From positions 1-29,669 of the IMG/VR virus record IMGVR_UViG_3300025655_004325: DNA of 29,669 nucleotides; one strand, 5' to 3'. Numbering within the stretch: position 1 is the first letter of the stretch; each line of letters begins with the position of its first letter. The stretch comes from a virus. The translations under genes were made by a program, and so were the position numbers. Shown piece after piece: positions 5,677-14,591 of this stretch. The notes beneath the pieces are model-generated. The model was not told where the DNA came from. It was given only the letters and a program-made list of their open reading frames with translations, and made no database searches.

Positions 5677-8607
5677 ATGTTTACACAAGAAGAAATTAAA
5701 TCCTTCCTCGAAGGTAATGACCCCGAAGAACATATTGTCGCGGTCGAGTTCGATTATGTTACGGACTCAATTTACAAAATCAAAGAAATCCCTGGTCAGG
5801 GTAAAGTTATTAAGAAAGATTCGTTCACCGCATTTGCATGGGTTGGTGATTTACGAGGACTTAACTTTTACAAAACATCCAAAGATTTACAGAAAGAGGC
5901 GATGACCAAATATGGTATCGTTATCGATAAGTTAGAAACCAAAGGTGATGAACGACTTGAGAATGGTCTTAAGTATATGGTTAAATCACTTAAGGGTTAT
6001 CGTACACTTATCCAATTTTTCCGTGATGGTGGATTAGACCCGTGGTCAGATAAAGCCAAAGATAAAATAATGGTATTACCACCTGTAGAACAATACCTCA
6101 TCTCAAGAGAGAAACGATTGTTCAAAGGGTATGAAGAATACAATGACATCACTAGACTCGGATTCGACTTAGAGACGACCGCTCTTGAACCTAAAGATGG
6201 TCGTATCTTTATGATTGGAATCAAAACCAATAAAGGATTCCAAAAAGTTATTGAATGTGCTGACGAAGACCAAGAACGAAGAGGTCTTACTGAGTTCTTT
6301 AGAATTATAGACGAACTTAAACCATCAATCATCGGTGGTTATAACTCATTTAACTTCGACTGGTATTGGATTTTTGAAAGGTGTAAAGCTCTCAACTTAG
6401 ATATTAAGCGTATTGCCAAATCATTAAATCCTCAACGACCAATCTCACAGAAAGATGGTATGTTGAAGTTAGCGAACGAAGTTGAGAGATATACTCAAAC
6501 CACTCTTTGGGGTTATAACGTAATCGATATTATACACTCTGTTCGTAGAGCACAGGCAATCAACTCAAGTATTAAGTCTGCGGGTTTGAAGTATATTACA
6601 CAATATATTGACGCTGAAGCTGCTGACCGTGTGTACATCCCCCATGAAGACATCGGGTCTATGTATAGAGATAAGAATGAATATTGGTTAAATATTAAAA
6701 ATGGAAAATATAAAAGGGCTAATAAACCAGAATTTAATGACCTAGATAAAAGATTTCCAGGCACTTATATAAAAGTTACAGGTGATAACATAGTAGAGCG
6801 TTATCTTGACGATGACTTAGAAGAAACGTTGACTGTGGATGACGAGTTCAACCAGGGTACGTTTCTACTCGCATCGATGGTACCAACGACATATGAACGT
6901 GTAAGTACGATGGGTACTGCAACTCTATGGAAAATGATTATGTTGGCGTGGAGTTACAAACACAAATTGGCAATTCCACAAAAAGAAGAAAAAACTGAGT
7001 TCGTTGGTGGTTTATCACGACTACTTAAAGTGGGGTATTCAAGAAACGTATTAAAACTTGACTACTCGTCACTATATCCATCTATTCAGTTGGTTCACGA
7101 CGTATTCCCTAAGTGTGACGTTTTAGGTGGTATGAAGGGTATGTTATCTTACTTCCGTAACGCTCGTATCATGTATAAGAACTTAGCATCTGAGTGGTAC
7201 GATAAAGATAAGAAGAAGTCACTTTCTTATGACCGTAAACAATTACCGATTAAAATCTTTATCAACTCGATGTTCGGTGCGTTGTCCGCTCCACAGGTAT
7301 TTGCTTGGGGTGACATGTATATGGGTGAACAGATTACCTGTACAGGTCGTCAATATCTTCGTCAGATGATTAAGTTCTTTATGAAACGTGGATATACCCC
7401 TCTTGTGATGGATACGGACGGTGTGAACTTCTCTAAACCTGAAGGGTGGGAGAATCGTCGTTATATCGGTAAAGGATTAAACTGGAAGGTTAAAGAGGGT
7501 AAAGAATATACGGGTGACGATGCTGACGTTGCTGAGTTCAATGACTTGTTCATGAGAGGTGAAATGGCGTTAGATACTGACGGAACTTGGCCATCATGTA
7601 TTAACTTGGCTCGTAAGAACTATGCGGTTATGGAAGCAAGTGGTAAAGTTAAACTTACAGGTAATACTATTAAATCTAAAAAACTTCCTCTCTATATTGA
7701 GGACTTTTTAGATAAAGGTGTAAAACAATTACTTGAGGGTAAAGGCCAAGATTTTGTTGAGTGGTATTATGAATACCTAACAAGAATCTTCAATAAAGAT
7801 ATCCCCTTACTTAAAATCGCTCAGAGAGCCAAAGTAAAATTGTCTTTGGACGACTATATACACAGGTGCACACAAAAAACTAAAGGTGGTTCACTAATGA
7901 GTAGAATGGCTCACATGGAACTAGCAATACATCATAAATTAAATGTTCAATTAGGTGACGTGATTTATTATGTTAATAATGGTACAAGAGCGTCTCATGG
8001 TGACGTTCAAAAAGTTAATCAACCAAAGGCTGGATGGAATGATGAGCAAATAAAATTATTTTTTTCAGATTCTAAAATTGCTAAAACATCCTTCAAAGAA
8101 AAAAAAGAATTCCTACTCAAAAATGGTTGGGAACAATCTTGGTCTGAAGATAATTGGGTACGTAGTAATTCAAAAAATAAGGAGGCTAATAATGGTATAC
8201 CAACAGATTTAGCTTATAGACTAGCATCTACGGATTCGGTAATTCAACTTAATTGTTATAGAATTGACCCATCAGATTTAGAAAACAATCCTGATATGAA
8301 GGGCGATTACAATGTACCAAGAGCGATTGTAACGTTTAATAAACGTATTGAGCCTTTATTGGTTGTATTTAAGGAAGAAATTCGTGAGTCATTATTGGTT
8401 ACCGACCCAGAACAAAGAGCATTCTTTACCAAAGAACAATGTGAACTTATTAATGGTAAACCATTTAAAGATGGTGACCAAGATAGATTACAAGAAGATG
8501 TTTTGGATATTAGTGAAGGTGAGTTGAGATATTGGGAGAAACGAGGATTAGACCCTAACTACATTTATGATTTAGCGTCTGAGGGTTGGGAAGAATACGT
8601 AATTTAA
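5677..8607 (+). CDS. DNA polymerase, family B (T4 gp43-like)
   Basis: The replicative phage polymerase, 976 residues against 898 in T4. Proofreading exonuclease motifs: Exo I FDLETT with Asp164 and Glu166, Exo II YNSFNFD (222-228), and Exo III around RYLDDD (375-380). Polymerase motifs: A, LDYSSLYPS with Asp462; B, KIFINSMFG (526-534); C, MDTDG with Asp579 and Asp581. All catalytic acids expected for an active enzyme with 3'-5' proofreading are present. Residues about 790-855, in the thumb region (FLLKNGWEQSWSEDNWVRS), look like an extra segment and are encoded in more AT-rich codons than the core. It follows a 107-nt leader with a small hairpin and no Shine-Dalgarno. Its TAA is shared, as TTAA, with the convergent gene. 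Confidence 0.95.
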   Translation: MFTQEEIKSFLEGNDPEEHIVAVEFDYVTDSIYKIKEIPGQGKVIKKDSFTAFAWVGDLRGLNFYKTSKDLQKEAMTKYGIVIDKLETKGDERLENGLKYMVKSLKGYRTLIQFFRDGGLDPWSDKAKDKIMVLPPVEQYLISREKRLFKGYEEYNDITRLGFDLETTALEPKDGRIFMIGIKTNKGFQKVIECADEDQERRGLTEFFRIIDELKPSIIGGYNSFNFDWYWIFERCKALNLDIKRIAKSLNPQRPISQKDGMLKLANEVERYTQTTLWGYNVIDIIHSVRRAQAINSSIKSAGLKYITQYIDAEAADRVYIPHEDIGSMYRDKNEYWLNIKNGKYKRANKPEFNDLDKRFPGTYIKVTGDNIVERYLDDDLEETLTVDDEFNQGTFLLASMVPTTYERVSTMGTATLWKMIMLAWSYKHKLAIPQKEEKTEFVGGLSRLLKVGYSRNVLKLDYSSLYPSIQLVHDVFPKCDVLGGMKGMLSYFRNARIMYKNLASEWYDKDKKKSLSYDRKQLPIKIFINSMFGALSAPQVFAWGDMYMGEQITCTGRQYLRQMIKFFMKRGYTPLVMDTDGVNFSKPEGWENRRYIGKGLNWKVKEGKEYTGDDADVAEFNDLFMRGEMALDTDGTWPSCINLARKNYAVMEASGKVKLTGNTIKSKKLPLYIEDFLDKGVKQLLEGKGQDFVEWYYEYLTRIFNKDIPLLKIAQRAKVKLSLDDYIHRCTQKTKGGSLMSRMAHMELAIHHKLNVQLGDVIYYVNNGTRASHGDVQKVNQPKAGWNDEQIKLFFSDSKIAKTSFKEKKEFLLKNGWEQSWSEDNWVRSNSKNKEANNGIPTDLAYRLASTDSVIQLNCYRIDPSDLENNPDMKGDYNVPRAIVTFNKRIEPLLVVFKEEIRESLLVTDPEQRAFFTKEQCELINGKPFKDGDQDRLQEDVLDISEGELRYWEKRGLDPNYIYDLASEGWEEYVI

Positions 8608-8984
8608 TCTAATTTAACTCCGTCAGAAGATAGAATATACCACCCATTGTCAATTCTATGTAATTCTACACACGCACCTTTACTAATTGATAGTTCATCA
8701 TAGTACTCGTCTATTTTAGAATTAATAGGTTTAATTGTTACATTAGTTAAAGATTTAATTGTGACATATTCGGATGTTTCATCAGTTAATAACAGAATAC
8801 ATTCGTCAACATTTTTAATTAAAATTAAATCTTCTTCGGTTGCGGTGTAGTTTTTTGATGTTACAATTTTAATTGATTTGTCAACCGTAGGTAATTCAAT
8901 AACCCTACTTAATGTTTCCATTTGAGGGGTTAAATAATTTTTGTCACCAATTTGTTTTCTACCAAAATTTCTTCTAAATGACAT
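8604..8984 (-). CDS. Small beta-rich protein, possibly virion associated
   Basis: A 126-residue protein I cannot place in a family. After a basic N-terminus (MSFRRNFGRKQIGDKNY) it is a run of alternating hydrophobic strands (LILIKNVDECILLLTDE, YVTIKSLTNVTIKPI) ending in NGWYILSSDG, a pattern seen in beta-stranded end domains of phage fibre and decoration proteins. It starts one nucleotide after the stop of the neck-like gene at 8986, so it is surely co-transcribed and probably co-translated with it. Function is inferred from context only. Its stop overlaps the polymerase stop on a shared TTAA. Confidence 0.6.
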   Translation of the reverse strand: MSFRRNFGRKQIGDKNYLTPQMETLSRVIELPTVDKSIKIVTSKNYTATEEDLILIKNVDECILLLTDETSEYVTIKSLTNVTIKPINSKIDEYYDELSISKGACVELHRIDNGWYILSSDGVKLD

Positions 8985-8985
8985 A

Positions 8986-10107
8986 TTAAATTACGTATAT
9001 TTGTCTTGGGAAAGCTCTGAACTTAAGTTGTTTATTTAAGTTTTCGGCCAATAAAGCCTCGCGTTCCATTACTTTATCAGGTTTTAATCTTGATAGAGTA
9101 CCCTCAGCACCAACAAGCTCCTCGATAAGTTTTAATTTTTCATCTTTACCCTCAGTTAATAGACTCTGATAATCCATAGTTAATTCTGAATCAGGTGTTT
9201 TAATATTACCTGAGAATTTACCCCTAACACGACCAAGAGTTTCCTTACAAGTTGCGATAAAATATCTTCTAACCCATTGTTGTGCGGGATTATTAAGGTC
9301 AACCCATGATAATTTATCTAAAGGAACATCAGAAGGTAGTTTAATAATTTCAGGATTATCTTTTAAACACTTATCTCTATCTGCAGGACCAACATCATAA
9401 TACCAATACCAAACTTTACCTCTCATTAATGTTGAATTACCAAAATCAAATTTACCACCAGGAACATTCATAAGGTGAACCGCTTTTTTACCACCAGGTA
9501 AAGCAGTAACCCTATAGGTTAATTCGCCAGCAATTATTCTTCTTTGAATATTGATTTCTTGCATTCTCAACAACATGTCAAAAGCGGGCATCATAAAATA
9601 AGAACCTGTATACCCCATTTGAGAATATCCTGCAGGGCCACCTAAACCAGCACCACCCAAAGCCCCAAATGCCCAAGGGTCAAATAATAAATTATTTAAT
9701 TCTGATGGTGTAAACCAAAGTAATTCATTTAATTCTCTACCAGAAGGTATTTCATAAATTTGTTGATTAGGTACTAATTGAATATAATCCTTTTTTAATA
9801 CCCAATCACCACCAGCTTGTAGACCAACTATTTTAGAATATGCGTAAGTGTATCTAGTTTCAAAATCTAAACTTTTTGTAATAAACGCCTTTGATAACGA
9901 TTGCTCGTCCATATTTAACCCCCATAAACTAGTCCACTGAGATTCAATCAACCAATTTTGTATATATTGTGAATAATCGTCAATTGAAAACTCTAATAAT
10001 GTATCCATTTGCTCATCTTCTAACTCAACAGAGCGAAGTGGTGCCCCTAACACATGTCTAACTTTTTTATAAAGGGATTCTCTTTCGTTATCAGGGATTA
10101 TTGCCAT
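8986..10107 (-). CDS. Probable neck/head-tail connector structural protein
   Basis: A 373-residue protein. The N-terminus (SLYKKVRHVLGAPLRSVEL followed by EDEQMDTLLEFSIDDYSQYI) resembles phage head-tail adaptor and neck proteins, which begin with a helical region of this kind. A glycine-rich loop (FGALGGAGLGGPAGY) lies near residues 146-160. The C-terminal part has a conserved-looking RRYFIATCKETLGRVRGKF and a charged helix. T4 gp13 is similar in role and size (309 residues), but I cannot prove homology. It is the middle gene of the minus-strand group, has its own TATTTATA upstream, and sits away from the main tail module. Confidence is high for a gene, moderate for a virion role. Confidence 0.6.
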   Translation of the reverse strand: MAIIPDNERESLYKKVRHVLGAPLRSVELEDEQMDTLLEFSIDDYSQYIQNWLIESQWTSLWGLNMDEQSLSKAFITKSLDFETRYTYAYSKIVGLQAGGDWVLKKDYIQLVPNQQIYEIPSGRELNELLWFTPSELNNLLFDPWAFGALGGAGLGGPAGYSQMGYTGSYFMMPAFDMLLRMQEINIQRRIIAGELTYRVTALPGGKKAVHLMNVPGGKFDFGNSTLMRGKVWYWYYDVGPADRDKCLKDNPEIIKLPSDVPLDKLSWVDLNNPAQQWVRRYFIATCKETLGRVRGKFSGNIKTPDSELTMDYQSLLTEGKDEKLKLIEELVGAEGTLSRLKPDKVMEREALLAENLNKQLKFRAFPRQIYVI

Positions 10108-10113
10108 AATTTC

Positions 10114-10128
10114 TTTTATATATAAATA
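10114..10128 (-). promoter_or_regulatory. Candidate late promoter
   Basis: Read on the minus strand this is TATTTATATATAAAA, ending 6 nt before the ATG at 10107. The identical 15-mer precedes the tape measure gene on the plus strand (21755-21769), 7 nt before its ATG. The motif also contains the palindrome TTTATATATAAA. Confidence 0.55.
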
Positions 10129-11667
10129 TTACGATAAGGTATAAATTAAATCTTTAGATGGGAAAACATAATTACCCTCAATTATTTTAGTATTTTTATT
10201 TCTAAAAACTAACACCTCTTTATTATTTTTTGTGAATATTAACCAATCTGTTTTATATTTTTTGACATTTGCCGAACCATAAACCACCAATTCGTTATCT
10301 ATTTTTTTAAAAGAAATAAAAGGTTTTATTTGTGATGTGTGTTTAGTTCCGTTAATTGTTATTTCACAATCAACACCATCAATCATGTCTTCTTTACTAC
10401 CTAATTTACCTATAGCTGTTACATTCTCATCACCAAATTTTTTCTTTAAAATTTTAACGGTTTCATCCTCCCTTTTTTGACCCCAACTATCTGTTTGAGT
10501 AAGAATTCTCATAATATTTTGAAATGTTGATGAATCTTTACTAAAAATTCTAAATTTATATTTGTCTATTTGTTTAATTAATTTTTTAGTTTCACTAATT
10601 TGTTCAAAAGGTTTTAAACCGATTAATTTAATTTTTGACTCTCCTTGTTTTTCTAAAACCGTGTTTATGTCATTAAATAAAACACAAAAACAACTATAAT
10701 TTGTGTTAAGTTTATTTATAACTGAACGACCTTTAGTTTCTAAATCATACACTCCCGACATCTCACCATCATCATATTCATTAGCACCATAAAAATTCTC
10801 AGAAAAAACTTCTTTTAAAATTTTGTTAATACCTAATTTAAAGATATCTTTGACTTTAGGATTCATATTAAATATGAATCTAATTGATTCTGTCTCTTCT
10901 CTACTACATCTTTCAGATTTACCTTCCGATAATATCCTTTTTAATTCAACACTCTCGTTTATCTTAGATTCAACCTTCATGTCGTATAGTTTATTAACAA
11001 ACTCCCAATTCACACATTTCCAAAAGTTTTTAATGTATTCATCTCTTTTGTTTCGGTATTTTAAATAGTAAGCGTGTTCCCATAAATCTAGACCTAATAA
11101 CGGGTAACCACCATCTTCAACAACATTCATTAACGGATTATCTTGATTTGGGGTTGATACAACCTTTAATTTGTTAGATTTTGTTAGTACTAACCATACC
11201 CATCCTGACCCAAATCTTTCTTTGGCAATTTCTTCAAATTTACTCTTAAATGACTGATAATTTTTAAAATCTTTTTTAATTCTTTCAAATACAGGACCGT
11301 TTGGTTGTTGAGTTTTAGGTGTCAACATTTTCCAAAACAATGCGTGGTTAAATGCACCACCAGCATTATTTCTAATTGTTTTATCAAATCTACTAATTGA
11401 TTTAATTATTTGTTCTAATTCTAAATCACCATATTTTTTCTTACTAAGAGCATCGTTTAATTTATCGACGTAACCTTTGTAATGTTTATTGTAGTGATAA
11501 TTCATAGTTTCTGCGTCTATGAATTGTTTTAAGGATGAATAGGCGTAAGGTAATTTTTCAATACCTATTTTCTTCATTTCATTAAGGAACAACTTTTTGT
11601 TTTCTTCAGTGTCAATTTTTTTAATTTGTTCATTAATGGATTCAATTTTACTTTCAATGTTTTTCAT
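10129..11667 (-). CDS. Superoxide dismutase (Mn type) fused to a PD-(D/E)XK nuclease-like domain
   Basis: A 512-residue fusion. Residues about 34-225 are a Fe/Mn superoxide dismutase: metal ligands His58 (MNYHYNKHY), His108 (GGAFNHALFW), Asp194 and His198 (LGLDLWEHAYY), and active-site Tyr66. Gly-Gly before the second ligand and Gln175 in NQDNPL favour manganese. Residues 226-390 are an unrecognised linker domain starting with ELKRILSEG, an LxE|G sequence like T4 prohead protease sites. Residues 391-505 look like a restriction-endonuclease fold: Glu402 in a helix, then Asp433 (IDGVDCEI) and Gln446-Ile-Lys448 (SQIKPF), i.e. D-x12-QxK. The first domain would detoxify superoxide; the last could cut or resolve DNA. 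Normal bacterial SODs are about 200 residues. It lies between helicase and neck genes with its own promoter-like motif. Confidence 0.85.
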   Translation of the reverse strand: MKNIESKIESINEQIKKIDTEENKKLFLNEMKKIGIEKLPYAYSSLKQFIDAETMNYHYNKHYKGYVDKLNDALSKKKYGDLELEQIIKSISRFDKTIRNNAGGAFNHALFWKMLTPKTQQPNGPVFERIKKDFKNYQSFKSKFEEIAKERFGSGWVWLVLTKSNKLKVVSTPNQDNPLMNVVEDGGYPLLGLDLWEHAYYLKYRNKRDEYIKNFWKCVNWEFVNKLYDMKVESKINESVELKRILSEGKSERCSREETESIRFIFNMNPKVKDIFKLGINKILKEVFSENFYGANEYDDGEMSGVYDLETKGRSVINKLNTNYSCFCVLFNDINTVLEKQGESKIKLIGLKPFEQISETKKLIKQIDKYKFRIFSKDSSTFQNIMRILTQTDSWGQKREDETVKILKKKFGDENVTAIGKLGSKEDMIDGVDCEITINGTKHTSQIKPFISFKKIDNELVVYGSANVKKYKTDWLIFTKNNKEVLVFRNKNTKIIEGNYVFPSKDLIYTLS

Positions 11668-11670
11668 TAG

Positions 11671-11696
11671 GCTTATTTTTATTATTATAAATAAGC
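11671..11696 (-). promoter_or_regulatory. Candidate late promoter inside an 8-bp inverted repeat
   Basis: GCTTATTT (11671-11678) and AAATAAGC (11689-11696) are perfect inverted repeats around a 10-nt AT loop. On the minus strand they contain TATTTATA (11693-11686), 18 nt before the ATG of the SOD-nuclease gene. There is no U-run after the stem in either gene direction, so I read it as a promoter or operator, not a terminator. Confidence 0.45.
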
Positions 11697-11708
11697 GGAA
11701 ATTTGAAA

Positions 11709-13526
11709 TTATCTTCTAAGATTAATTCTATTCATGACCTCCTCGATAAAATCCCCTCTATCTAAGTTGTCACCCATAACCGTCTCAAAAATATTTTTTT
11801 TTCGAGACAAAATATCGTAGATAGCACCTTCAATAGTGTTATCAAATATGGGGTAATAAATTGATACATTTGACTTTTGACCATATCGATAAGCCCTGTC
11901 TTCTGCTTGTGAATGGTCTGAAGGTACAAATGATAAATCATTCATAATTACAGCTTCTGCTGCGGTTAATGTTAATCCCACACCAGCCGCTTTAAGGTTA
12001 CCGACAAATACTTTTATTTTATCGTTTTCTTGGAATTGGTCTACAGCGTATTGTCTTTGTGGTTTAGATGTTGACCCATCTAACCTAACCGCTTGTTTAC
12101 CAAAATGGTCGGCAATTTTATTTAAACTATCTGTAAAGTTTGTGAAGATAATTACTTTTTTATCTTGTTCTATAATGTTTTCCGCTAATTCAATCGTGTT
12201 ATTTATTTTTTCATCCGCAATAACTTGTCTAACTTTCATCAGTTTGCTAAACTGAACCGTTAATGAAGATGACTCATCTTGTTTATTTTCATACCAATCA
12301 TAATATTCCCCCATCAACCCTTCATAAAGTTTAGACTTAAGTCTTAAATAAACAGGTGAAATTATTTTATCGGGTAAATCTAATACGTCAGTCTTTAATC
12401 TTCTCAAAACCTGTCTAGATGTTCTATCCCTTAATTCCTCTAAGTTAGATGCCCCAGTAACATTCCAAACTTTTCTTTTACCCGCGTTAAATTGATAACC
12501 TTGACAATATCTAATTGCATACGCCATCCAATTTTGTGCCACAGGACTCTCAATTAAATTAAGTAGATTGAAGTAATTCATAGGTCGTGAAGTCATTGGG
12601 GTACCCGTCAATAACCAAAGTCTTTTTGCGTTTTTAGAAAAACTATTAACTAATTTTGTTCTTTGTGCTTGTCCATTTTGGATGTAATGAGCCTCATCAA
12701 TAATTATTAAATCAAAATTACCTTTAGTAATTAAAGAATTGTCTTTGTCTTTTATATCATAAAAGTTTTTAAGAATATCATAGTTAACAATTACAAAATC
12801 GTGTTCGGTTGAGAAGCTCTTTCCTTCTGCAATATACACACTTCTATCGGTGTAATTCTCAATCTCTCTTTGCCAATTTATTTTTAATGACGCGGGACAA
12901 ATAATTAAAATTTTCTTAATGTTGGTTTCCAATGCCGCAATAATGGTTGATGTTGTCTTACCAAGACCCATGTCGTCAGCAAGTATAAATCGTTTAGAAC
13001 CGACCAAACATTCAATAGCTTCTTTTTGGTGAGATAGTGGAGGTCTATGATTATATTTGGTATAATCAATATTAACCTTCTCAACAGTATGAGTTTTTAT
13101 CAACGCACCTTTAGGTAACCAAAATTCATGTAAAGACTCCTCTTCGAACAACTTACCCCAAATGTGGTAACTCTTATCCTTTTCAACTAACAACTTCTCA
13201 ACATATACATTTTCAGGTATTTTGGTTAAAAGTTTTTCATCAGCAATTTTTTTCGCAAAGTAAGGGTCTAAATCAACCCACTTTTTAGCAACCTTTGGAT
13301 TATCCTTATGGTAATTTATAATATAATCGGATTGGGCTCTTGTGGGGTAAAACTTTTTATTAGTTTCCTTTTGTTTCTTTAATTTAATAATATAGTTATT
13401 TGCGCCTGAGTAATCATCAAGTACATCTAACGCTTTAAGTTCAATTAATTGTTTTGTATTTCCTGTTATATTTTCCAAAACACTATCTTTAAATAGAAAA
13501 ATAATAAATTTTTTAATATTTATCAA
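11709..13526 (-). CDS. SNF2-family DNA helicase/translocase (SMARCAL1-like)
   Basis: A superfamily 2 ATPase of up to 605 residues. Motifs: Walker A DDMGLGKTT (184-192), Ia PASLKINW, Walker B DEAH (277-280), III LLTGTP (305-310), V GLTLTAAEAVIMND and VI QAEDRAYRYGQ (540-550). The QAxxRxxRxGQ form is typical of SNF2 proteins such as SMARCAL1, which remodel forks and anneal strands, and differs from T4 UvsW. It probably acts in replication, recombination or repair of phage DNA. The N-terminal 150 residues are a family-specific extension. There is no ATG before residue 186; the longest frame starts at TTG 13526, one base from the divergent ATG at 13528. TTG 13478 (residue 17) would leave room for a promoter and may be the real start. 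Confidence 0.9.
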   Translation of the reverse strand: MINIKKFIIFLFKDSVLENITGNTKQLIELKALDVLDDYSGANNYIIKLKKQKETNKKFYPTRAQSDYIINYHKDNPKVAKKWVDLDPYFAKKIADEKLLTKIPENVYVEKLLVEKDKSYHIWGKLFEEESLHEFWLPKGALIKTHTVEKVNIDYTKYNHRPPLSHQKEAIECLVGSKRFILADDMGLGKTTSTIIAALETNIKKILIICPASLKINWQREIENYTDRSVYIAEGKSFSTEHDFVIVNYDILKNFYDIKDKDNSLITKGNFDLIIIDEAHYIQNGQAQRTKLVNSFSKNAKRLWLLTGTPMTSRPMNYFNLLNLIESPVAQNWMAYAIRYCQGYQFNAGKRKVWNVTGASNLEELRDRTSRQVLRRLKTDVLDLPDKIISPVYLRLKSKLYEGLMGEYYDWYENKQDESSSLTVQFSKLMKVRQVIADEKINNTIELAENIIEQDKKVIIFTNFTDSLNKIADHFGKQAVRLDGSTSKPQRQYAVDQFQENDKIKVFVGNLKAAGVGLTLTAAEAVIMNDLSFVPSDHSQAEDRAYRYGQKSNVSIYYPIFDNTIEGAIYDILSRKKNIFETVMGDNLDRGDFIEEVMNRINLRR

Positions 13527-13527
13527 T

Positions 13528-14043
13528 ATGTCAACAAATAAAGTACCTATAACCAGAATTGGTAAATTCTTCGGTGATGAAGATTATAACCTTGATGTCT
13601 CCATGGGGGAAGAATGGTTATATGGTGATATGAACTTTACGTTAGTATTATATAGAGTTGATAGACAAAAGACAAAGACTGATGATGTTTATGGTGAAAC
13701 CGTAGAAGACGGTATTAAATTTTTACCACCTGTAGAATTTAAAGCTTACGTCCAAATTATGGCACCTGAAAATAAATATTTGGGTAACTCTAAAATAGAA
13801 CAATTTGAACCAGGTAATATAAGAGTATCTGTTTATCAAAAACAATTAGATGAACTTAATATAGATATAAATTATGGTGATTACATTGGTTATTATGAAA
13901 CTGAAGATAGGGTAAGGTATTATACTGTTAATAATGATGGTCGTGTAATTTCGGACAATAAACACACATACGCAGGTTTTAAACCATTTTATAGAACTAT
14001 TGTTGCGTCTGCGGTTGTAAATAATGAATTTAGAGGATTATAA
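13528..14043 (+). CDS. Probable virion structural protein (neck or tail completion)
   Basis: A 171-residue protein rich in Tyr, Asp and beta-strand sequence, with LYRVDRQKTKTDDVYGE, FKAYVQIMAPENKYLG and a C-terminal HTYAGFKPFYRTI. There is no signal peptide or membrane helix. It is the first plus-strand gene after the helicase and is followed by the zinc-ribbon gene and the probable tail terminator, so a place at the head-tail joint fits T4 gene order (13, 14, 15, then sheath). I do not recognise a named family with certainty. A TATTTATC motif ends only 3 nt before the ATG, so either the message is almost leaderless or the promoter is elsewhere. Confidence 0.6.
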   Translation: MSTNKVPITRIGKFFGDEDYNLDVSMGEEWLYGDMNFTLVLYRVDRQKTKTDDVYGETVEDGIKFLPPVEFKAYVQIMAPENKYLGNSKIEQFEPGNIRVSVYQKQLDELNIDINYGDYIGYYETEDRVRYYTVNNDGRVISDNKHTYAGFKPFYRTIVASAVVNNEFRGL

Positions 14044-14044
14044 A

Positions 14045-14590
14045 ATGAAAATACGTATAACCGAAGAACAGGTGATTAAATTACTTGAAAAGATTGATAA
14101 GAAAGTCATATGTTCTGAATGCGGATGGGAATGGGATTTATCTGAAGGTGGTGATGACCCATATGTTTGTCATGAATGTGGTCACGATAATGCCGAAGAT
14201 AAGTTTATAGGTAAACGAGTGATGGTTTATTATAATTTACACAAACACACTTTTTCTGTAACATATAAAAGTAAGGTTATTTTACACGCTGATTATGTTA
14301 AACTTGGTGATGTGGAGTTCAGAGTTAGAAAAGGTGGTAAAGAAAAAGTTCGTACTGAGAAATCTAAAAATGTACACGCATTTGTTATTGGTGAATTATT
14401 AGATTATTGTCAATTCCCATGTGAAAAAATGCCAAGTGATGATGATAATAAAGTTGTTACTTATAACCCTTACAAATACGACTCGTTTGTTTATAAAGAT
14501 AGTGAAGAGCCAATATATACCGCTAAAGAAGTTGATATGATTAACAAAAAAAATAAAGTTTTTGTTATAAAAGAAATTACCAATAAATAA
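14045..14590 (+). CDS. Zinc-ribbon protein of a widespread phage type
   Basis: A 181-residue protein. It begins MKIRITEEQVIKLLEK, an amphipathic basic leader seen in other proteins of related phages, followed by a four-cysteine zinc ribbon: Cys23-x2-Cys26 (CSECGWEW) and Cys42-x2-Cys45 (CHECGHDN). The rest (KRVMVYYNLHKHTFSVTY, KGGKEKVRTEKSKNVHAFVI, YNPYKYDSFVYKD) is a conserved-looking domain without known function. An in-frame ATG exists 21 nt upstream at 14024 inside the previous gene, but I prefer 14045 because the leader motif starts there and it follows that gene's stop by one base. The ribbon could bind nucleic acid or be structural. Confidence 0.7.
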   Translation: MKIRITEEQVIKLLEKIDKKVICSECGWEWDLSEGGDDPYVCHECGHDNAEDKFIGKRVMVYYNLHKHTFSVTYKSKVILHADYVKLGDVEFRVRKGGKEKVRTEKSKNVHAFVIGELLDYCQFPCEKMPSDDDNKVVTYNPYKYDSFVYKDSEEPIYTAKEVDMINKKNKVFVIKEITNK

Positions 14591-14591
14591 T

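Noticed and set aside
11671-11696. Inverted repeat as a terminator of the helicase gene
   Set aside because: The stem is AT-rich and lacks a following U-run on the minus strand; a promoter or operator reading fits better.
14024-14044. Upstream in-frame ATG of the zinc-ribbon gene
   Set aside because: It lies inside the previous gene, and the recurring MKIRITE leader begins at 14045.
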